From the NCBI RefSeq assembly GCF_030272615.1, contig NC_081408.1:341149793-341213792 (forward strand): DNA of 64,000 nucleotides. Reading direction: 5' to 3'. This document shows positions 1 to 12,470 of the stretch, piece by piece. Numbering within the stretch: the first letter of the stretch is position 1; every line of letters starts with the position of its first letter. Made by a program: the position numbers and the translations under genes. Source of the stretch: Cryptomeria japonica (Eukaryota; Streptophyta; Pinopsida; Cupressales; Cupressaceae). The notes beneath the pieces are model-generated. The model was not told where the DNA came from, did not search any database, and saw only the letters and a program-made list of their open reading frames with translations.

Positions 1-190
1 GCTGTGCCTTGTATTCTTCTATCATTTTCAGAGATTTGCCATAGTCATCTTGGTGTTGCAACGATTCTGGACTTGCTGGTTTTGCCTGTGGCTGAAACAC
101 ATTTTTGGTCACATCTCTCTGCTGGAGCGTCTGATAGTTATGGGTATTATTCCTATCTTCCTTCCCAGCACTGGCAAATAAGTTTGTAAG
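1..190 (+). other. open stretch at window edge, possible exon fragment
   Basis: The reading frame is open from the window edge to a stop near 182. A polypyrimidine tract with AG near 31 could be a splice acceptor. Two overlapping frames are both open and I recognise neither product. It may be a terminal exon or chance. It has no visible link to the repeats that follow. Confidence 0.12.
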
Positions 191-1415
191 TTTTTAGCAC
201 ATTTGTTTGAGTATTGATTTAATTATGCAAAATCGAAATTCCTAGTCTAGGCGTGGGTTTTTTGGGTTGCATTGGGATGCATGCAAAATTAAAAAAAAGG
301 GTTGTTTGGGGTGTGGCTGTGATTGGTTGTCATTGTATTGGATGTACAGTGGGATTGGGCTTGATTTGAATCAATTCGGGTAAAAATTGAGTGAGTTATG
401 AGTATTTTCATGTTTTCATGGGCTGCTGGAACTGTACTTTCAGCCTGCAGAGTAGTGTAACAGAAAATTACAGTATTGTGTAGAAATCTGCAGTTAATCT
501 TCTCATCTCATCTCCATATTGTAAGGATTGTTTCAGTAGTACTGAGCATCCCATTCTATCTGCTTTTATTTGTAATTCCCACTGCATAAGTGGAAGAGGT
601 TGGCTTGCCGCCTTCTCAGTTTTGTAATTCAGTTTTCTTTGATAAATAGTCCTCCCGCTAAAATATGTGGTAGAGTGATGTTTTAATGTAATGTCCTCCC
701 GCTGAATAAATGGTCAAGTGATAAGTTCAATGTTTTAGTCCTCCCGCTGAAATATGCGGTAGAGTGATTGTTAATGTAATGTCCTCCCGCTGAAATACGC
801 GGTAGAGTGATTGAACTTCTATTTCTTGTAATCTTTCCCTTGGTCGGTTCACCGCCAAGAAGTTTAGTTTCTATCCTGCTGGATAAGTAGAAGGGGATGG
901 CTTGCCGCCCATGCAGTTGTAATGTTCAGTTTGTTTATTGATGCTGACGATCCCCGGAACACCGTATGCTCTCACCCTCCCAGTCTGGGCTCTCGGTGAA
1001 CAAAAGGTGGAAGGGTTCCCTTTTAATTATTTTGCTTATTACTCTAACCTTAACGGGTAATTGTTGTGGATGAATTGCTATTGGCCTGAAAAAACAAAAA
1101 AAAAATTAGTGGGATATTACAAAACGTTGGGAGGTTGATCAAGATTTGTCTTTTGTTTCTTCTAGGAGGTTTCTTTCTTTCCTTGTTCATTCTTTCTCTT
1201 TGATCCTTTTGAGTGTGAAGTATTTTCACTCACACTTACCCTTTCCTTTTCTTCCATCTTGCTCCTTCAGTTTCTAATGTTGAATATCTACCCACCTTCA
1301 TGTGCAAGCTAAAATAGGATCCATCAATTCCCTCAAATCCATGATTTCCTTTTCATCCCAATTGATCTTTATACCTTTGTCGGCTTTCTCATAGGTAGAT
1401 TGGATGTATCGACTA
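191..1415. other. unassigned, LTR-like sequence
   Basis: No gene is visible. From about 480 to 1080 there are features common in plant LTR leader regions: the phrase TGGCTTGCCGCC occurs twice (about 600 and 899), and a short tandem array lies at 649-813. No terminal dinucleotides or target-site duplication could be fixed, so I do not delimit an element. The rest shows nothing I can assign. Confidence 0.3.
649..813. repeat. short tandem repeat, four units of about 42-50 bp
   Basis: Four degenerate units each start GTCCTCCCGCT (about 649, 691, 739, 781). Three of them continue into GCGGTAGAGTGAT or a variant. CCGC near the start and GCGG later in a unit can pair, so each unit is a small potential hairpin. 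Confidence 0.75.
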
Positions 1416-2852
1416 CTATATTGCGCTTGATTGGCCACTGTATATCTTGCATCTTATAATTAGGTCAAAACGCATCCGAGAGTGCATCTTCTTCTTTATC
1501 TCAGAATCATCTTGTGCATTCATCCAAAAGTCTTCAACTTGAGACACATGCTCGTACTTCCTCCCAGCCATCTCTTCTACATTACCATGAGGATCAAAAT
1601 TTTCTCTAGAAGCAAAGGGTGTAGATAAATAGAGAGATAGTTTTGGCTCGACACCTTCAGCTGCTTGAAGTGAAGGACAAACTTCTATTGAATTCCCAAG
1701 TGTGATGGAATTAGTGATGACTGCTCCATGTTTATACCTCAAGGATTTAGTATGTGCTAACAATTGCCTTGTAACCTCAAGAAATACTATTATATCCATA
1801 GGATATCATGGCAACATAAGAGGAGGAGAAGGACATCCTTGGATCCTTATATATGTGAACTTGGAAAATTGAATAATCCATGCCCCATATTGCTTGATTA
1901 GGTCTTGTGCGTCTTGAGATAACCTTTAATGGATTCCTCCTTGCAGGGTCCTGGTGATATGCATCGTGAAAGTATCATTGACCAATCAATAATGTTGTTT
2001 AGGTGGATGATGCAATATCTCCTAAGAATCACAAACCCTTATCTCTTTGGGCCCTCTTCCAACTCAGCCTCTATGTGGTAGTCCCGCATATTCATAGCTC
2101 CTTGCCAAAGAATATATGATGTATGAGCTCATGTAGAATGACTTAGTTGGAATCAACCTTCTTAATTGCACATCTAGGCAATTACTAATGATCCTTGCCC
2201 AATTAATCATTCCCTTCCCTTGAATAATAATTTGAATGAAAAAAAACATCCACTTGTCAAAGCAAAAGGCTTGAGGAGCTCCTACAACTCGACCAAGCAA
2301 AACGATCAAATCTCTAAATTCTTCTTGAAAGTCCATGCGATGTGGCCCATTGGGAATCTTGTTAAGATGGGGCCTACTCTTTTGCAACAAATCCCTATTG
2401 ATGATTGATAGGCATGTGTCAGGATCATCTTCATAAATTGACTTGGCTCCTTCTAGACTCCTATAGATCATACCTCTATGTTCTGGTAGATGGAAGGCTT
2501 CGCTTATGGCTCTCTCTGATAGGTAGGCAAGAATAGTTCCATCTTCTGCCACGATCGTCCTTGAGTGTGAATCATAGTGCTTAGCACACTCGATCATCAA
2601 TTCATGACACTGAACTGCGGGAGGGAAGCCAGTTGCCTTGATGATATCGCTCTCTATTATCCTCTTAGCTATAGGTGACGATTTGCCGATGTATGGTGCC
2701 TCACAAAACTTCTTCACTTTGAAATTGCCAAGGTTTGTGTCTCCAATGTTACTCCACCAAGATGTAATCTCGGTCTTGAAGTCATCACTCTTTTGGTCTT
2801 CTTTGATGAGAGCTTGTCTTGATGACAATCCACTTGCCTTAGCTGGTGCCAT
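1416..2852 (-). pseudogene. retroelement ORF of unrecognised family, copy 1 (N-terminal half, broken)
   Basis: The start Met is at 2852, just after a possible splice acceptor (CTCTCACAG on the minus strand). A 262-residue frame runs to 2064. Homology then continues through shifted frames and stops to a second open part (1799-1416). It aligns by eye with the copy at 59433-63540. Shared landmarks include AYLSERAISEAFHLP against AYLVEDAIVEVFRIP, DLIVLLGRVVGAPQ against DLVFLLNRVMGMPQ, INWARIIS against INWSRIIS, and DIIVFLEVTRQLL against DIVILLEVVRQLL. The coiled-coil and C-terminal parts seen in the other copies are missing here. I recognise no catalytic motif and no reverse transcriptase, protease or zinc knuckle. 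Its place downstream of LTR-like DNA suggests a gag-like or lineage-specific retroelement protein. That is inference; a plant mobile-domain protein is an alternative. It is broken, so not functional as read. Confidence 0.6.
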
Positions 2853-5019
2853 AAATTTACCTGTGAGAGGTGATCAAGTTAGTGTTTTGATTAATGCATT
2901 GAGGCCTTATCTTCTTAAATATGAATTAAACCTTACAAGCACTCTACTGCTGCAAGACTGATATGCACCCTAACTAAGATGAATACTGAATTTCTAATCT
3001 TAATCAGACTTAAATTTGATTTCTAAATGCAGTCCCTGCCTGTGATTTAATGAATTCGAACCAAAGACTAGCACTAGTTGATGTATGCAATCCTAAAGAT
3101 AAGTCTGACCTGATTAAGAATGAAATTGCTATGACAGTCCTTATTGAATAGGTGCTGAACTCTATTCTTCAAATCTGCCAAACTTCGACTTTGCTGCCGT
3201 CTCTTCCTTGATAAATTCGATTTGCTAATGATTCATTTCGCTGCCTTGAATTCGAAGCATGTTAATTGTTAAGGAAGTTCTCTCAATCTGCTGATCAAAT
3301 TCGCTGATGATTGAAGACAAATGCTTTGATTTGATTTTAAAATGATCTTGTGAATGCCTTTATATATGCGATATGCTTTTGGAGAAATAGGCCGAATTTG
3401 TAAATAAATAAAATTATATATGACAAACAGCTTTTTATGGTGGCCGACTCCTTATCTTGAATTTTCTTCATGGGAATTCAAAATTTTAGATAGATTTTGG
3501 CGCCAAACATTTGTATCATACGATTTCGCTTGGGAATTTGGTCAAGGTTCAATGTGAGATTTTCGCTCCTAGACCATCCTGAGGATAGGCCCTATAAGGT
3601 ATTTCGCTCCTATATGAAACTCGCTGACTGTCCTTGATGAGGGCAGGACTTATAATATATATTTTGCTCCATGACCGCCTTAGGGACAAGACCTATAATA
3701 AATTCGCTTTTTAACATTGCTAAGAACAAGACCAAAATTAAATTGCATCATTTGATTTGATCGATTAAGGTCTAAAACAAGTAGTTCGCTCTCTGACCGG
3801 CCTAAGGACAGGCCCTATATTCAAAATTCGATCACCGTCCTCTTGGAGGACAAGACCAAAATTAGAAATTTCACTCCTTGTCTGTCCTAAGGACAGAAAC
3901 TATTTGGAATTCACCTTGGTCAGCCCGTTGAAAAATGTATTCTTATCAAGTCGCTTCATATATTTGGTGATGAAACTCAAGGCAAGGGCTTCGCTCTATG
4001 TCCTCTCTAAGGACGGACCCTATAATAAAATAAATTCGCTCTTTGATCAGGCCTTGGACAATACATATTATTCACTTCGCTCTGTGTCCTCTCCTTCGAC
4101 GGGACCTATAATCAAATTCGCCCTTCGACCTTGCTAAGGACAAGACCCTAATCTTACTTTTTTGCTCTATGTCCTTTGTGAGGACAGCCTTCAAGAAATG
4201 GTTCGCTCTAAGACCGGTTCAAGGACAAGTTTTACAATCAAGCTCGCTCCATGTCCTTCCCAAGAACAGGACCTATATCCAATTTTGGCTTTATGTCCTT
4301 TGTGAGGACAGCCTTCAAGATAGGCAAAATTCAGTCTGTGACCTCTCTAGGGACAGGGCCTATGTCAAGATTTGGCAACTTGCCTTATGACCTTTACAAA
4401 GACATGACTTGAAACTTACTACTTCATCGATTTGAAAGCAACATCAATTCAGCCCTCTAAGAACACCTCTATAAGAAATTTCGCTTTGAGACCTTCGAAA
4501 GGACGGGACCTAGAGTAGAATCTCCCTCTATGTCCTCTCCAAGGACATGACTTAAATACCATCTCTTCGCTGAAAGATCAAAGCAAGGACATGAGTCAAA
4601 TTCGCTCTTGGACAGCTTCAAGGACAAGGCTAGAAAGTGCAACTCGCTCACCATCCCTTCGAAGGACAAAGTTATGATAGATAACATTCACTTACTGATC
4701 CTTCTAAGGACAAGACTCTTACAACCATGAAACTCACCATTACCTAAGGTTTTAAACTTCAAATGAAGGTATCATCAATTCATCCTCCCAAGAATGCCTA
4801 TGAAGAAAATCCGCTCTTGGACCTTTGGAGGGACAGGACCTAAAGGACAGACCGCTGAACAATGATGACTCCTAACTTGACCTGACTTGATCTACACTAA
4901 CCCTATAAACCCACTCAATTCATCCTGAAAGCAGAGAGAGGCAAGACTAGACAAAAAGAAAACCAAAAAAAGAGGGGGGTCCCCATTTTGATGGGGCGAT
5001 GTGTGATATGGTCACAATA
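2853..5019 (-). mobile_element. LTR and leader region of the copy 1 retroelement
   Basis: Read on the minus strand, it begins at 5019 with TATTGTGACC, then CACACATCGCCCC and a GGGGACC block. The same opening occurs in the LTRs at 28460 and 33543. A tandem array follows. A TATA-like ATATATAAAGG lies near 3363, and about 490 bases of AT-rich leader reach the ORF start at 2852. The U5 end and primer binding site could not be placed, so the LTR/internal boundary is unknown. Confidence 0.55.
3540..4830. repeat. degenerate tandem array with TTCGCTC heads and GTCCT/AGGAC cores
   Basis: About 20 degenerate units, 60-90 bases apart, each hold TTCGCTC (or a variant) followed by a short inverted repeat GTCCT...AGGAC and often CCTATA. 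Clear examples lie near 3550, 3790, 3995, 4165, 4240, 4510 and 4810. The head matches that of the palindromic array at 34142-36832, but the core differs. Confidence 0.7.
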
Positions 5020-6640
5020 GGCATGATCTCCACTGATCTTTTATAAGCATATTTGAAGATTCATTTTAGCATTAAGCGTGGCAATGTTGCATCACCAGAA
5101 GCATCTCATGTATTCATATTCTATTAATTGTGTTTGTCATTTTGCTAAGCACTTTTTGGCTCAGCTCACTGGATCTCTTCTTTCAATTCACTTATTTACT
5201 GTTATTGGTTGAAAATTTTGTACACTTGGGGAAATATACAAAATTGTGGTTTCAACCACAGCACACGAGTAAAAACTCTCTAAGGGAAGGCTCCCCCTAT
5301 CTAACTACAACTTAGAAAATAAAATGGGATGGGACAGCAATCTTTCTTTTTTTTTCAAGAAAGACAATATCTTTTTCTCTTCACAGAAAAGGATAGCGAT
5401 TGAATAACAGCAGTAACCACTTTTAAGTGAAATAAGAAAAAGGAAATGAAGTTTCCTGAAAACGCAAAGACTTCTGTCACTTCCTTCAGGACAGGACAAC
5501 AATACCAAGCTCAAAGACTTGACTATTGGAAGTCCTATCTACCCTTTGTTATACTAAATTTTACAACGAATAAAAGATAACAGCTCAAAGACTGGAATAA
5601 TCTATTCTTTCAACACAAAGACAAAAACTAATGCAAGCTCAAAGACTTTCTACTATTTCTTATCAAACAGTAATTTTTCCTCAAGAATAGACGTAAGCTC
5701 AAAGACTTGCTACTCTTTCAAGAGAGTTTCCTATTTTAATTAATATTCTCTACTTGCAGCTCAAAGACTTCAAATCAGATTGGACTAAGCTCCTTTAGAA
5801 ACACTTGGCATAGAAGAAATAAAAGATTCAAACCCAAACATGTAGCTCAAAGACTCAAAACTTGAGTAATCCTTCTTTATTATTCTTCAAAAACTTTCAA
5901 TCCACATGCATAAGCTCAAAGACTCTTTGCTATAAATTTGGTAGAGTTTTTGCTTGCTTTCCAAAAGATATTAATTACAATGGACTCCTCAAGTATTTAT
6001 AGAAGAGGAGCCTTGAGAAAAAGGTGGGAGGATTCTAACTAACTTTAGAGATTCTTTCAACCACCAAGACTCATTTAATAACTAATTGAGACTTAATTAA
6101 CTAACTAGGAGTTACTCCAACTAACTAAGACTTATTCCAACTATAGTCCTAATCGAACACAACTTGTAGTTGTCTTACATATAATTACAAAAGTGCAAGT
6201 AATGTGTAACTTGCTTTTTACAAAAAATACTTTTACATGTAACTTGTCAAAACGAAATTACAAATGCATAACTAAAATTATTCCATGTGTCTAAAAACAC
6301 AACTCTAACTGCATCATCTTTTGTCTGTGATGATCTTCATGTCGCTTCAAAATGCTAGAACTTGAAGTATTCTAGATTGGTAAAGACATCTTGAACCGGA
6401 ACGGGAACTTGCATCTTTGTCTTCTTGCTTGGGGTAATACTAGCTTTTCAAGAGGGAACAGGCTGCCTTCCTCTTTTCATGTCATGAAAATCTTTATCTT
6501 GAAAGCATTTTATGCTCTCAACCATGAATTGTTGTTGTATTTCTTCTTTGTATCATCCTTCATTCTTGAAATTTGCTTGCAAAATAAGGCCCATGCCTTA
6601 ATCCATTGATTTGGTAGCTCGTGTGTGCAAACCGGACTGA
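5020..6640. other. repeat-rich sequence, probably another LTR
   Basis: No gene is seen. It contains a spaced array of a 12-base motif (5508-5925) and, on the minus strand, a TATA-like CTATAAATACTTGAGG near 5998. That arrangement resembles an LTR U3 in minus orientation, but I could not find both ends. Short open frames here lack support. Confidence 0.35.
5508..5925. repeat. seven copies of AGCTCAAAGACT, about 55-85 bp apart
   Basis: The 12-mer AGCTCAAAGACT occurs near 5509, 5582, 5637, 5694, 5759, 5843 and 5912. Each copy is followed by variable sequence. The motif is nearly invariant while the spacers diverge, so either a short unit is conserved in an old tandem array or a motif was maintained. 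Function is unknown. Confidence 0.75.
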
Positions 6641-9439
6641 CAAGGGAAGAGAGAAATTAATGCAAAAACGGGCTCACAAGTGAATTTTGGGTTTTGGAAG
6701 TTGCATTACATGTGTGGGATAAACAAGAGCATTAACTTGCAATTATGGGGAACAAACATGCAACTTCATATGTGTAATGGGTAACTACAAGTTTGCACTT
6801 GTAATTGGACCTTTAGAACTCATTTTCAAGTGTTTTTTGAGCGTATTTTGGACCAATTTCGGGTTCTGGATGGCTAACCGCAGGGTAGGCTTTAAATGAG
6901 GAAAATGAATGAAGATGTGAAATGAATGGATGAAATGGTATGTACGTGTGTAGGAGAAAAAGTGAAACTAAGCAAACAAGCCATAATCTCACTTTCAACC
7001 ACACACTTGTGGAATACGAAAGAGCCTAGAGGTATCACACAATTGGCTACTTCTTCTTGTGGAAGAGAGAGCCACAGGCTACCTATTAGGATTTCTATTC
7101 CTTTGTTGTAATTGAAAGATAAAATGATGCAAGTTCAATTCCTAACCCCAAAATGCAAGTATGAACTAATGACAAGATTGCAGAATTGAACTTAAACAAT
7201 GGAAAGCTGTAAACACAAGGATAAGACAAGAATGCAGATACGTACCCGGAGTCAAAATCGGAATGAAAATGTTCGGGACGGGGGCGCGGGCGCCACTGTC
7301 CTGATACTGTTCCGGAAACTGCTCCTGAAACTGTTGTTTTGCACTCTGGAAAACTATCGGAAATGCTGTCTGTCAGAAGGACCAGGGCGCCCAGGGACCA
7401 GGGCGCCCAGCGCCCCTGTCCTGGCAGGACCAAGGCGCCCCACGCCCCTGTCCTGGTCTTTTGCTCTGAGATTTGGTGTGAAGGTCTGTCTCGGTCTGCT
7501 TCTCCCGGATCTGCAACTTGCGGCGTCGTCTGAATTCCGAAACCTGCACTTATATCTGAAAAGGTGTGGTGGGCGGCTATATAGGGTTTTGCCTTAATCA
7601 AACCCCTGCTTCGGTGATTTCCACCTCCACGAATAGCCAAGTTGTATTGTAAAAGTAATGTGTGTGCAGACCTTGTGTGTGTGCAAGATCCTAAAATGCA
7701 AGTAAGCAAACTAGAGCAACCTAAAAAGTAAACCCTAATTGCTTGTAAATGATAATGTAAATGCTCCAAATCAAGATGCAAAGTGATCTAAAGCATGAAT
7801 AAGTGATATATTGAAGCTTATGCAAAAACATGAAAACAACATGAAATCATACCCAACCCCAAGGGAGGGTACAAGTCAATCTTCAGTCGGTGATCCCTTA
7901 TTGCTCTTCAATGCCTTCAAAGCCCTAAATGAATGAATGAAATTGATGAATGTTTGATGGATGGATGTTGAATTTGTTGAAGTCTTCAAAAATCTGCTCT
8001 TTCGCTGCATATGAGATCCCTGAAAACTAAAATTTCCCCCCTTTCAAATGAAGAAAGAGAGCTCTTATGTATGAAACCCTAGGTCTTAATTTCAACTTTT
8101 GGCCGACCTAGAGATTGAATATCCCACCAATTTCTTGGAGTTAAGCTTTATTTTATGATTGGATCACGCTCCTAAAATTTCGGGAAAAATGTCCGGGACC
8201 ATGTGCACTCCGGGCGCCATGGTCCTCTCCGGGCGCCATGGTCTCGACAACTTTTCACTAAATTTTAAGGGCCGTCGGATATGATGATTTTAGAGAGAAT
8301 CCCGAAGTTACAGGTGATTTTGAGATGTTTTGACCTCCGAAATCAAGCCCCCAAGTTCGAAATAGGACCTAATTAGGGTTTTTGATTAAATGATGTATAG
8401 GAGGAATAAAATGAAAAGGGCACACTTTAATGGAAGGGCCCAATTTTATGATATGGAAGATGATGAAATAGAACCTTAGACCTAATTAATTTGATTAATT
8501 AAGTGCTAAAGCGGAAATGCAATGCAAAATGCAAAATGCGCCAAGGCGGGTGCTAAACTAGGTGTGAAATTGTACCACCCTAGCAAGTGCGTACAATTTA
8601 CGACGCTACAATACGGATGATGGAAATGAATATGAAAATATTTTGGGAAGATCATCTTCAAGAAAATGGGAAGAACTTTCAACATGTAATCCGGTTCTAA
8701 AAACCCCATTTTGAAAGGATGGGTATTTCTCATCTTTGCAACTTGGAATTTCAACAAAAGATGGTTAAATCTTTTATCCGTAAGGGAAGAACAATTATTT
8801 TCATCCAACTTGTAATCAGGATTTTAAAATCCTGAATACAAGTAAAGAGAGAAAATGGGAAAGAACAATGCAATTCTAAAATTGCTAATCAAGGGGGAAA
8901 ATCTCTCTCACAAAACTGATTTTTTGGGAAGAACCAACATATTTGAAAACAAGAAAAATGAAACAAGAAGAAAATAAGAAAACAAAAAAGACAAGAAAAA
9001 TGAAACAAGAAGAAAAGAAATCTTACCTTGCTCCAAACTGAAAATGCCTTCTTCAAAAAGATGATTAATCTTTGAGATAAAGAAGAATATCTCTTAAAAA
9101 CAAATTAACCGTATTTCAAAACCCTAACCATGTTTTTGAAAAAATGCCCAAAACTGAAAAACGTGGCAGCAAATGCATGAAAAATGGCCAAGACTCTTTC
9201 TAACCTCAATACCTTAGCATACCAAGCCAAAACGATTCATAACATTGCTGATTCGTGGCATTTTTAATGAAGAAAAATGTGGTTTTTTGACAAAAACGTG
9301 TTTGTTGTTATAAAGCTAAAAACCAGCAATCTTAACCTCCATGTGGCGTGAAAAGTGTTTGAAAATGCATAAAAATAGGGAGGAATCCAAAACCCCTTCT
9401 ATCTCCCAAAAAATCTCCACAAAAATTTGCTAAAAATCT
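6641..9439. other. no gene; repeat-derived sequence with GC-rich blocks
   Basis: Around 7368-7456 the phrase AGGGCGCCC and its variants recur with CCTGTCCTGG, and near 8200-8245 CCGGGCGCCATGGTC occurs twice. These GC islands stand out from AT-rich surroundings and fit the U3 of a retroelement on the minus strand. A CCTAATTAGGGTTT stretch lies near 8366. From 8900 to 9430 I see only A-rich sequence. The long open frame across the GC block is discussed among the rejected items. Confidence 0.35.
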
Positions 9440-9925
9440 TCAAAAAACATGTTTTTCCTTGCAATTCGGGTTTTTTAGAACAAATAGCAAGTTTAAAATG
9501 TATGAAACAATCAAAATCGAGTTTCTTGGAGGATATGACAAGTTCAAAATTTCACTTTTTCAACATGTTAGGCAAAATCGAGATTTTTTGGCCAAATAGC
9601 AAGTTTAAAATGTCAAAAATGCACTTTATGAGCAAAATCAGGTTTTTTGGACCAAAGTGCAAGTTTTAAATTGTCACTTTTTCACTTACAAGGCAAAATC
9701 GGGATTTTTAAGACAAATTACAAGTTTAAAAATTGTCAAAAATGCACTTGCAAAGCAAAATCGAGTTTTTTGGAGCAAACTACAAGTTTTAAATACTTGT
9801 AAATGGGAAATAAAATCTCTACAACAAGTTATACTTGCTTGCACATATGTAATGGGAATTTAAAATCCCTATTACATGTGAAAACCATTAAAGTAGGGGT
9901 TTTTTGACCAAACTGCAAGTTTACT
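9440..9925. repeat. degenerate tandem repeat of roughly 63 bp
   Basis: About seven units contain GCAAAATCGGGTTTTTTGG followed by an ACAAGTTTAAAA phrase and usually a GTCAAAAATGCACTT phrase. Examples begin near 9449, 9509, 9571, 9631, 9691, 9755 and 9890. The units differ by substitutions and small indels. From 9926 to 10530 there is AT-rich sequence with nothing I can assign. Confidence 0.7.
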
Positions 9926-10532
9926 TGTAATTGAAACAAAAAATCTCTATTTTAACTAAAAAATACCAAAAACCAATAAAAAAGATAAAAACAACAAAGG
10001 GGAAATTTAAAACAAATTACAAGTAACATCTTTTAAATAAAAGTGCACATGTAATAAGTCAAAAATTCCCCTACAAAGACCAAAACAATGAATATCATAA
10101 AAACTTGCAGTTTGAAGAAAATTTTCCACCTACAGTCGAGATTTTAAAACCCAAAATTGAAGGAAAGACATAGCAAACGAACCCAAAATTTGACGAAATT
10201 CGAAACGTAGTTCGAGGATGGACTGAAGATTAAGCCAATCTAAGGATTGGTCAAAATTTTGCCTCGGGAAGCGGGCCATAAAGTAATTTTTAAAAAAATT
10301 TAACAAAAATTTCATGTAATGATCCTTCATTTTTGAAAACAAAAATGAGGACAACAACTGTGATGCTATTACAAATCTCTTATATTATTGCACACTTTCC
10401 CAAGACAGGGATTGTATTAATGATGTATTTACAAAACAACATTAGTGAATATAGCTAGACATATAAACAAGGGATCTATAGGTTGTAAATGTCATTAGTA
10501 GGGGCCAATCGAGAATTATGATTTGCTTTTAG

Positions 10533-10705
10533 AGTCATCTTTGTCCAAAATTGCCAACAAGAAACATCACAGGATGTATTCTTGCTCTTCTGCCCAAGGG
10601 TTCCACTCAAAACCAAGGAACAGATCTCAAGTGAATGCTAGTGAATCAAAAATTGAGAGATCTAATGAAAATTTTAAGCCAGTTCAAAAGGATCCAGTTG
10701 CATAG
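10533..10705 (+). CDS. possible terminal exon of a convergent gene (candidate 1)
   Basis: A good acceptor-like TTTGCTTTTAG precedes 10533. The frame is then open for about 57 residues, rich in Ser, Lys and Asn with sequence such as KKHHRMYSCSSAQGFHSK, up to TAG at 10703-10705. I do not recognise the protein. Base composition is richer in G+C than the flanks and the region is free of the repeats around it. It points toward the GBA2 3' end, so a convergent gene is possible. A chance frame is equally possible; upstream exons were not found. Confidence 0.22.
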
Positions 10706-11036
10706 ATTTATAAGAAAATCAACTTTATCTAGTTTTTCAATTTAGTATTTTCCTTAGACTGTGTTCGTATGAGAATGATATGAAAATAGCATTGCAACCT
10801 ACATCTAAGCATAAAGTTTTGGTAATTGTATAAAGTCACGTGTTACCAACAAAAGAAAATCAAAAGGCAACTTGTTATGCACGTCCGATATAACTACAAA
10901 AGCATGCCCAAAAAACTTGTCAATACCAGGTTATTTCCCTCTGCTTGTACCTTCGCCAGTCATTGTCTTCCATTTGTTTCTTCATTTAGATTAAACTCAA
11001 AGTGAAGGATTTATTTATTTGAAATTATATTTTCAG

Positions 11037-11158
11037 GTTTTCAAAATCTGGGGATGATTCACCCTCTAAAACTTTGGCTACAACTGAAAAAAGGAGTTGT
11101 GGAACAAACTGTCAGACCTGAAATTGCAGATCTTGCAGCTCTACTGAATTATTTTTAA
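11037..11158 (+). CDS. possible terminal exon of a convergent gene (candidate 2)
   Basis: The acceptor-like TTATATTTTCAG ends at 11036. An open frame of about 40 residues follows (containing NLGMIHPLKLWLQLKKG and ending LAALLNYF) with TAA at 11156-11158, 300 bases from the GBA2 stop on the other strand. It reads like an amphipathic helical C-terminus, but I cannot name a family. It may belong with the candidate at 10533, though no donor joins them neatly. Confidence 0.22.
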
Positions 11159-11458
11159 TTTCAATTCCTTACGCTCAAACGTTCTTCTAGTATCTACTGA
11201 ATATGGAAACAAATATATTGTATCAACTAAGATTTGGTAATGGCTAAAATTGATAACCTGTCATATCTCCTGATTTGTGATCTGAAAAATACAAGATCAA
11301 AAATTTGCCAAATATTCCCTTGCCTGTTTATACAAGGGAAAACTGGAAAAAATTAACTTCTGTCAGCATGGCTCCAATTGCATCTCTTTTCATCATCAAA
11401 GGCCCAAATAACTGAAACAGCTAGCAATTCCATCTTTTTTACTTAATAATTGAAATAG

Positions 11459-11735
11459 CTAGCAATTACAATTCCAGCTACAGTGAGAACGTGAACTGGA
11501 GCGTTCACAAAGTCGGGGTTTATGTACATGTTTAAAAGCCCCAGCAACAGCTGCTAATCCGGTTTGAAAAGGTGACATGTGCTCTCTTTCCATTACATTT
11601 ATCTTGGGAGCCTCTAAAATGGCCTTGGGTGGATATAAAGCCCATTGCATTGCCCATATTGCAAGAGGCCGCATGTAAATCAGGGATCGGTAGTGACCAT
11701 CGACTGTCCAACCTTCTGGTGTTTGAAACCAGTAC
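11459..11735 (-). CDS. GBA2: non-lysosomal glucosylceramidase (GBA2 type), terminal exon
   Basis: This exon gives the C-terminal end of a GH116 beta-glucosidase, the enzyme family that hydrolyses glucosylceramide outside lysosomes or vacuoles. It follows a strong acceptor (TTTTTGCAG, AG at 11737-11736). Its first base G completes the GG left by the donor at 39593, so the protein reads GFG then YWFQTPEGW without a break. The family signatures [19 protein letters not shown] and [12 protein letters not shown] follow. The last part ([12 protein letters not shown], then a Ser/Arg/Cys tail ending WNCNC) is variable in the family, so the exact C-terminus is less certain. The stop TAG is at 11461-11459. 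The 3' UTR should lie below 11459; I saw no unmistakable poly(A) signal. Confidence 0.93.
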
Positions 11736-12470
11736 CTGCAAAAATGTTCAGTAATTTAGACTTGGAAATTTAGCTAAAAGTGATTCATCACGCTATGCTA
11801 TATCAAAATCATGAAGAACCCCTGCTATGTTTCTCAAATGTACTGTACAGGTTAGCATATAAAAGATATGAAGTCCATGTGTGTTTTAGTTAATGTTCAT
11901 TAATTACAAGCTCCAATTTAGATTCTATCAGATGCTTAAAAGTTGATCTATTAAATCATAATTCAATTGCCAGGACAGGACGTCTTAAATTTTAGGCTGA
12001 AAGGAACATTCGTTTGTGTCTGTCATCCCTGAAATTGCCAGCACATAACTTTAATAAGATGATGCCATAAATCAATTATTTCAGTGGATCTTTAAAATAA
12101 AAATTTCAGGTGGGCAGTTGATATGAACACACCCAACAAAACCAATAGAAACAATTCAGAAAAGAAATATTGTTTTTAAGTTCGCTATATCCAAACCAAT
12201 TTTACAAGAAAAAGTCCTAATCCTGCAGATATTATTACATATACATGTCCTCTAGGTTATGGGCCGCCTTATTTAGTGTAGTGATTTCAACTCGAGTCAC
12301 TATTTAAAAAATTTAAATTATACGCATTTTTCACCACTACCCCACATATCAGTAGATTCCAGAAAAGCAGGTTTTTTTTGGGTAGGTAAATTATGATGTT
12401 CACCATTATCAGCTAAATGCAGAGAATACACCATCAAACCAACACCACCTTCTGGCTTATAGATGCTCTG

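Noticed and set aside
2638-2961. A 107-codon plus-strand frame
   Set aside because: It is antisense to the start of retroelement ORF copy 1, whose protein aligns with other copies.
7095-7781. A 228-codon minus-strand open frame
   Set aside because: It crosses the GC-rich repeated AGGGCGCCC block, gives low-complexity and unconserved sequence, has an overlapping open frame on the other strand, and shows no domain or splice context.
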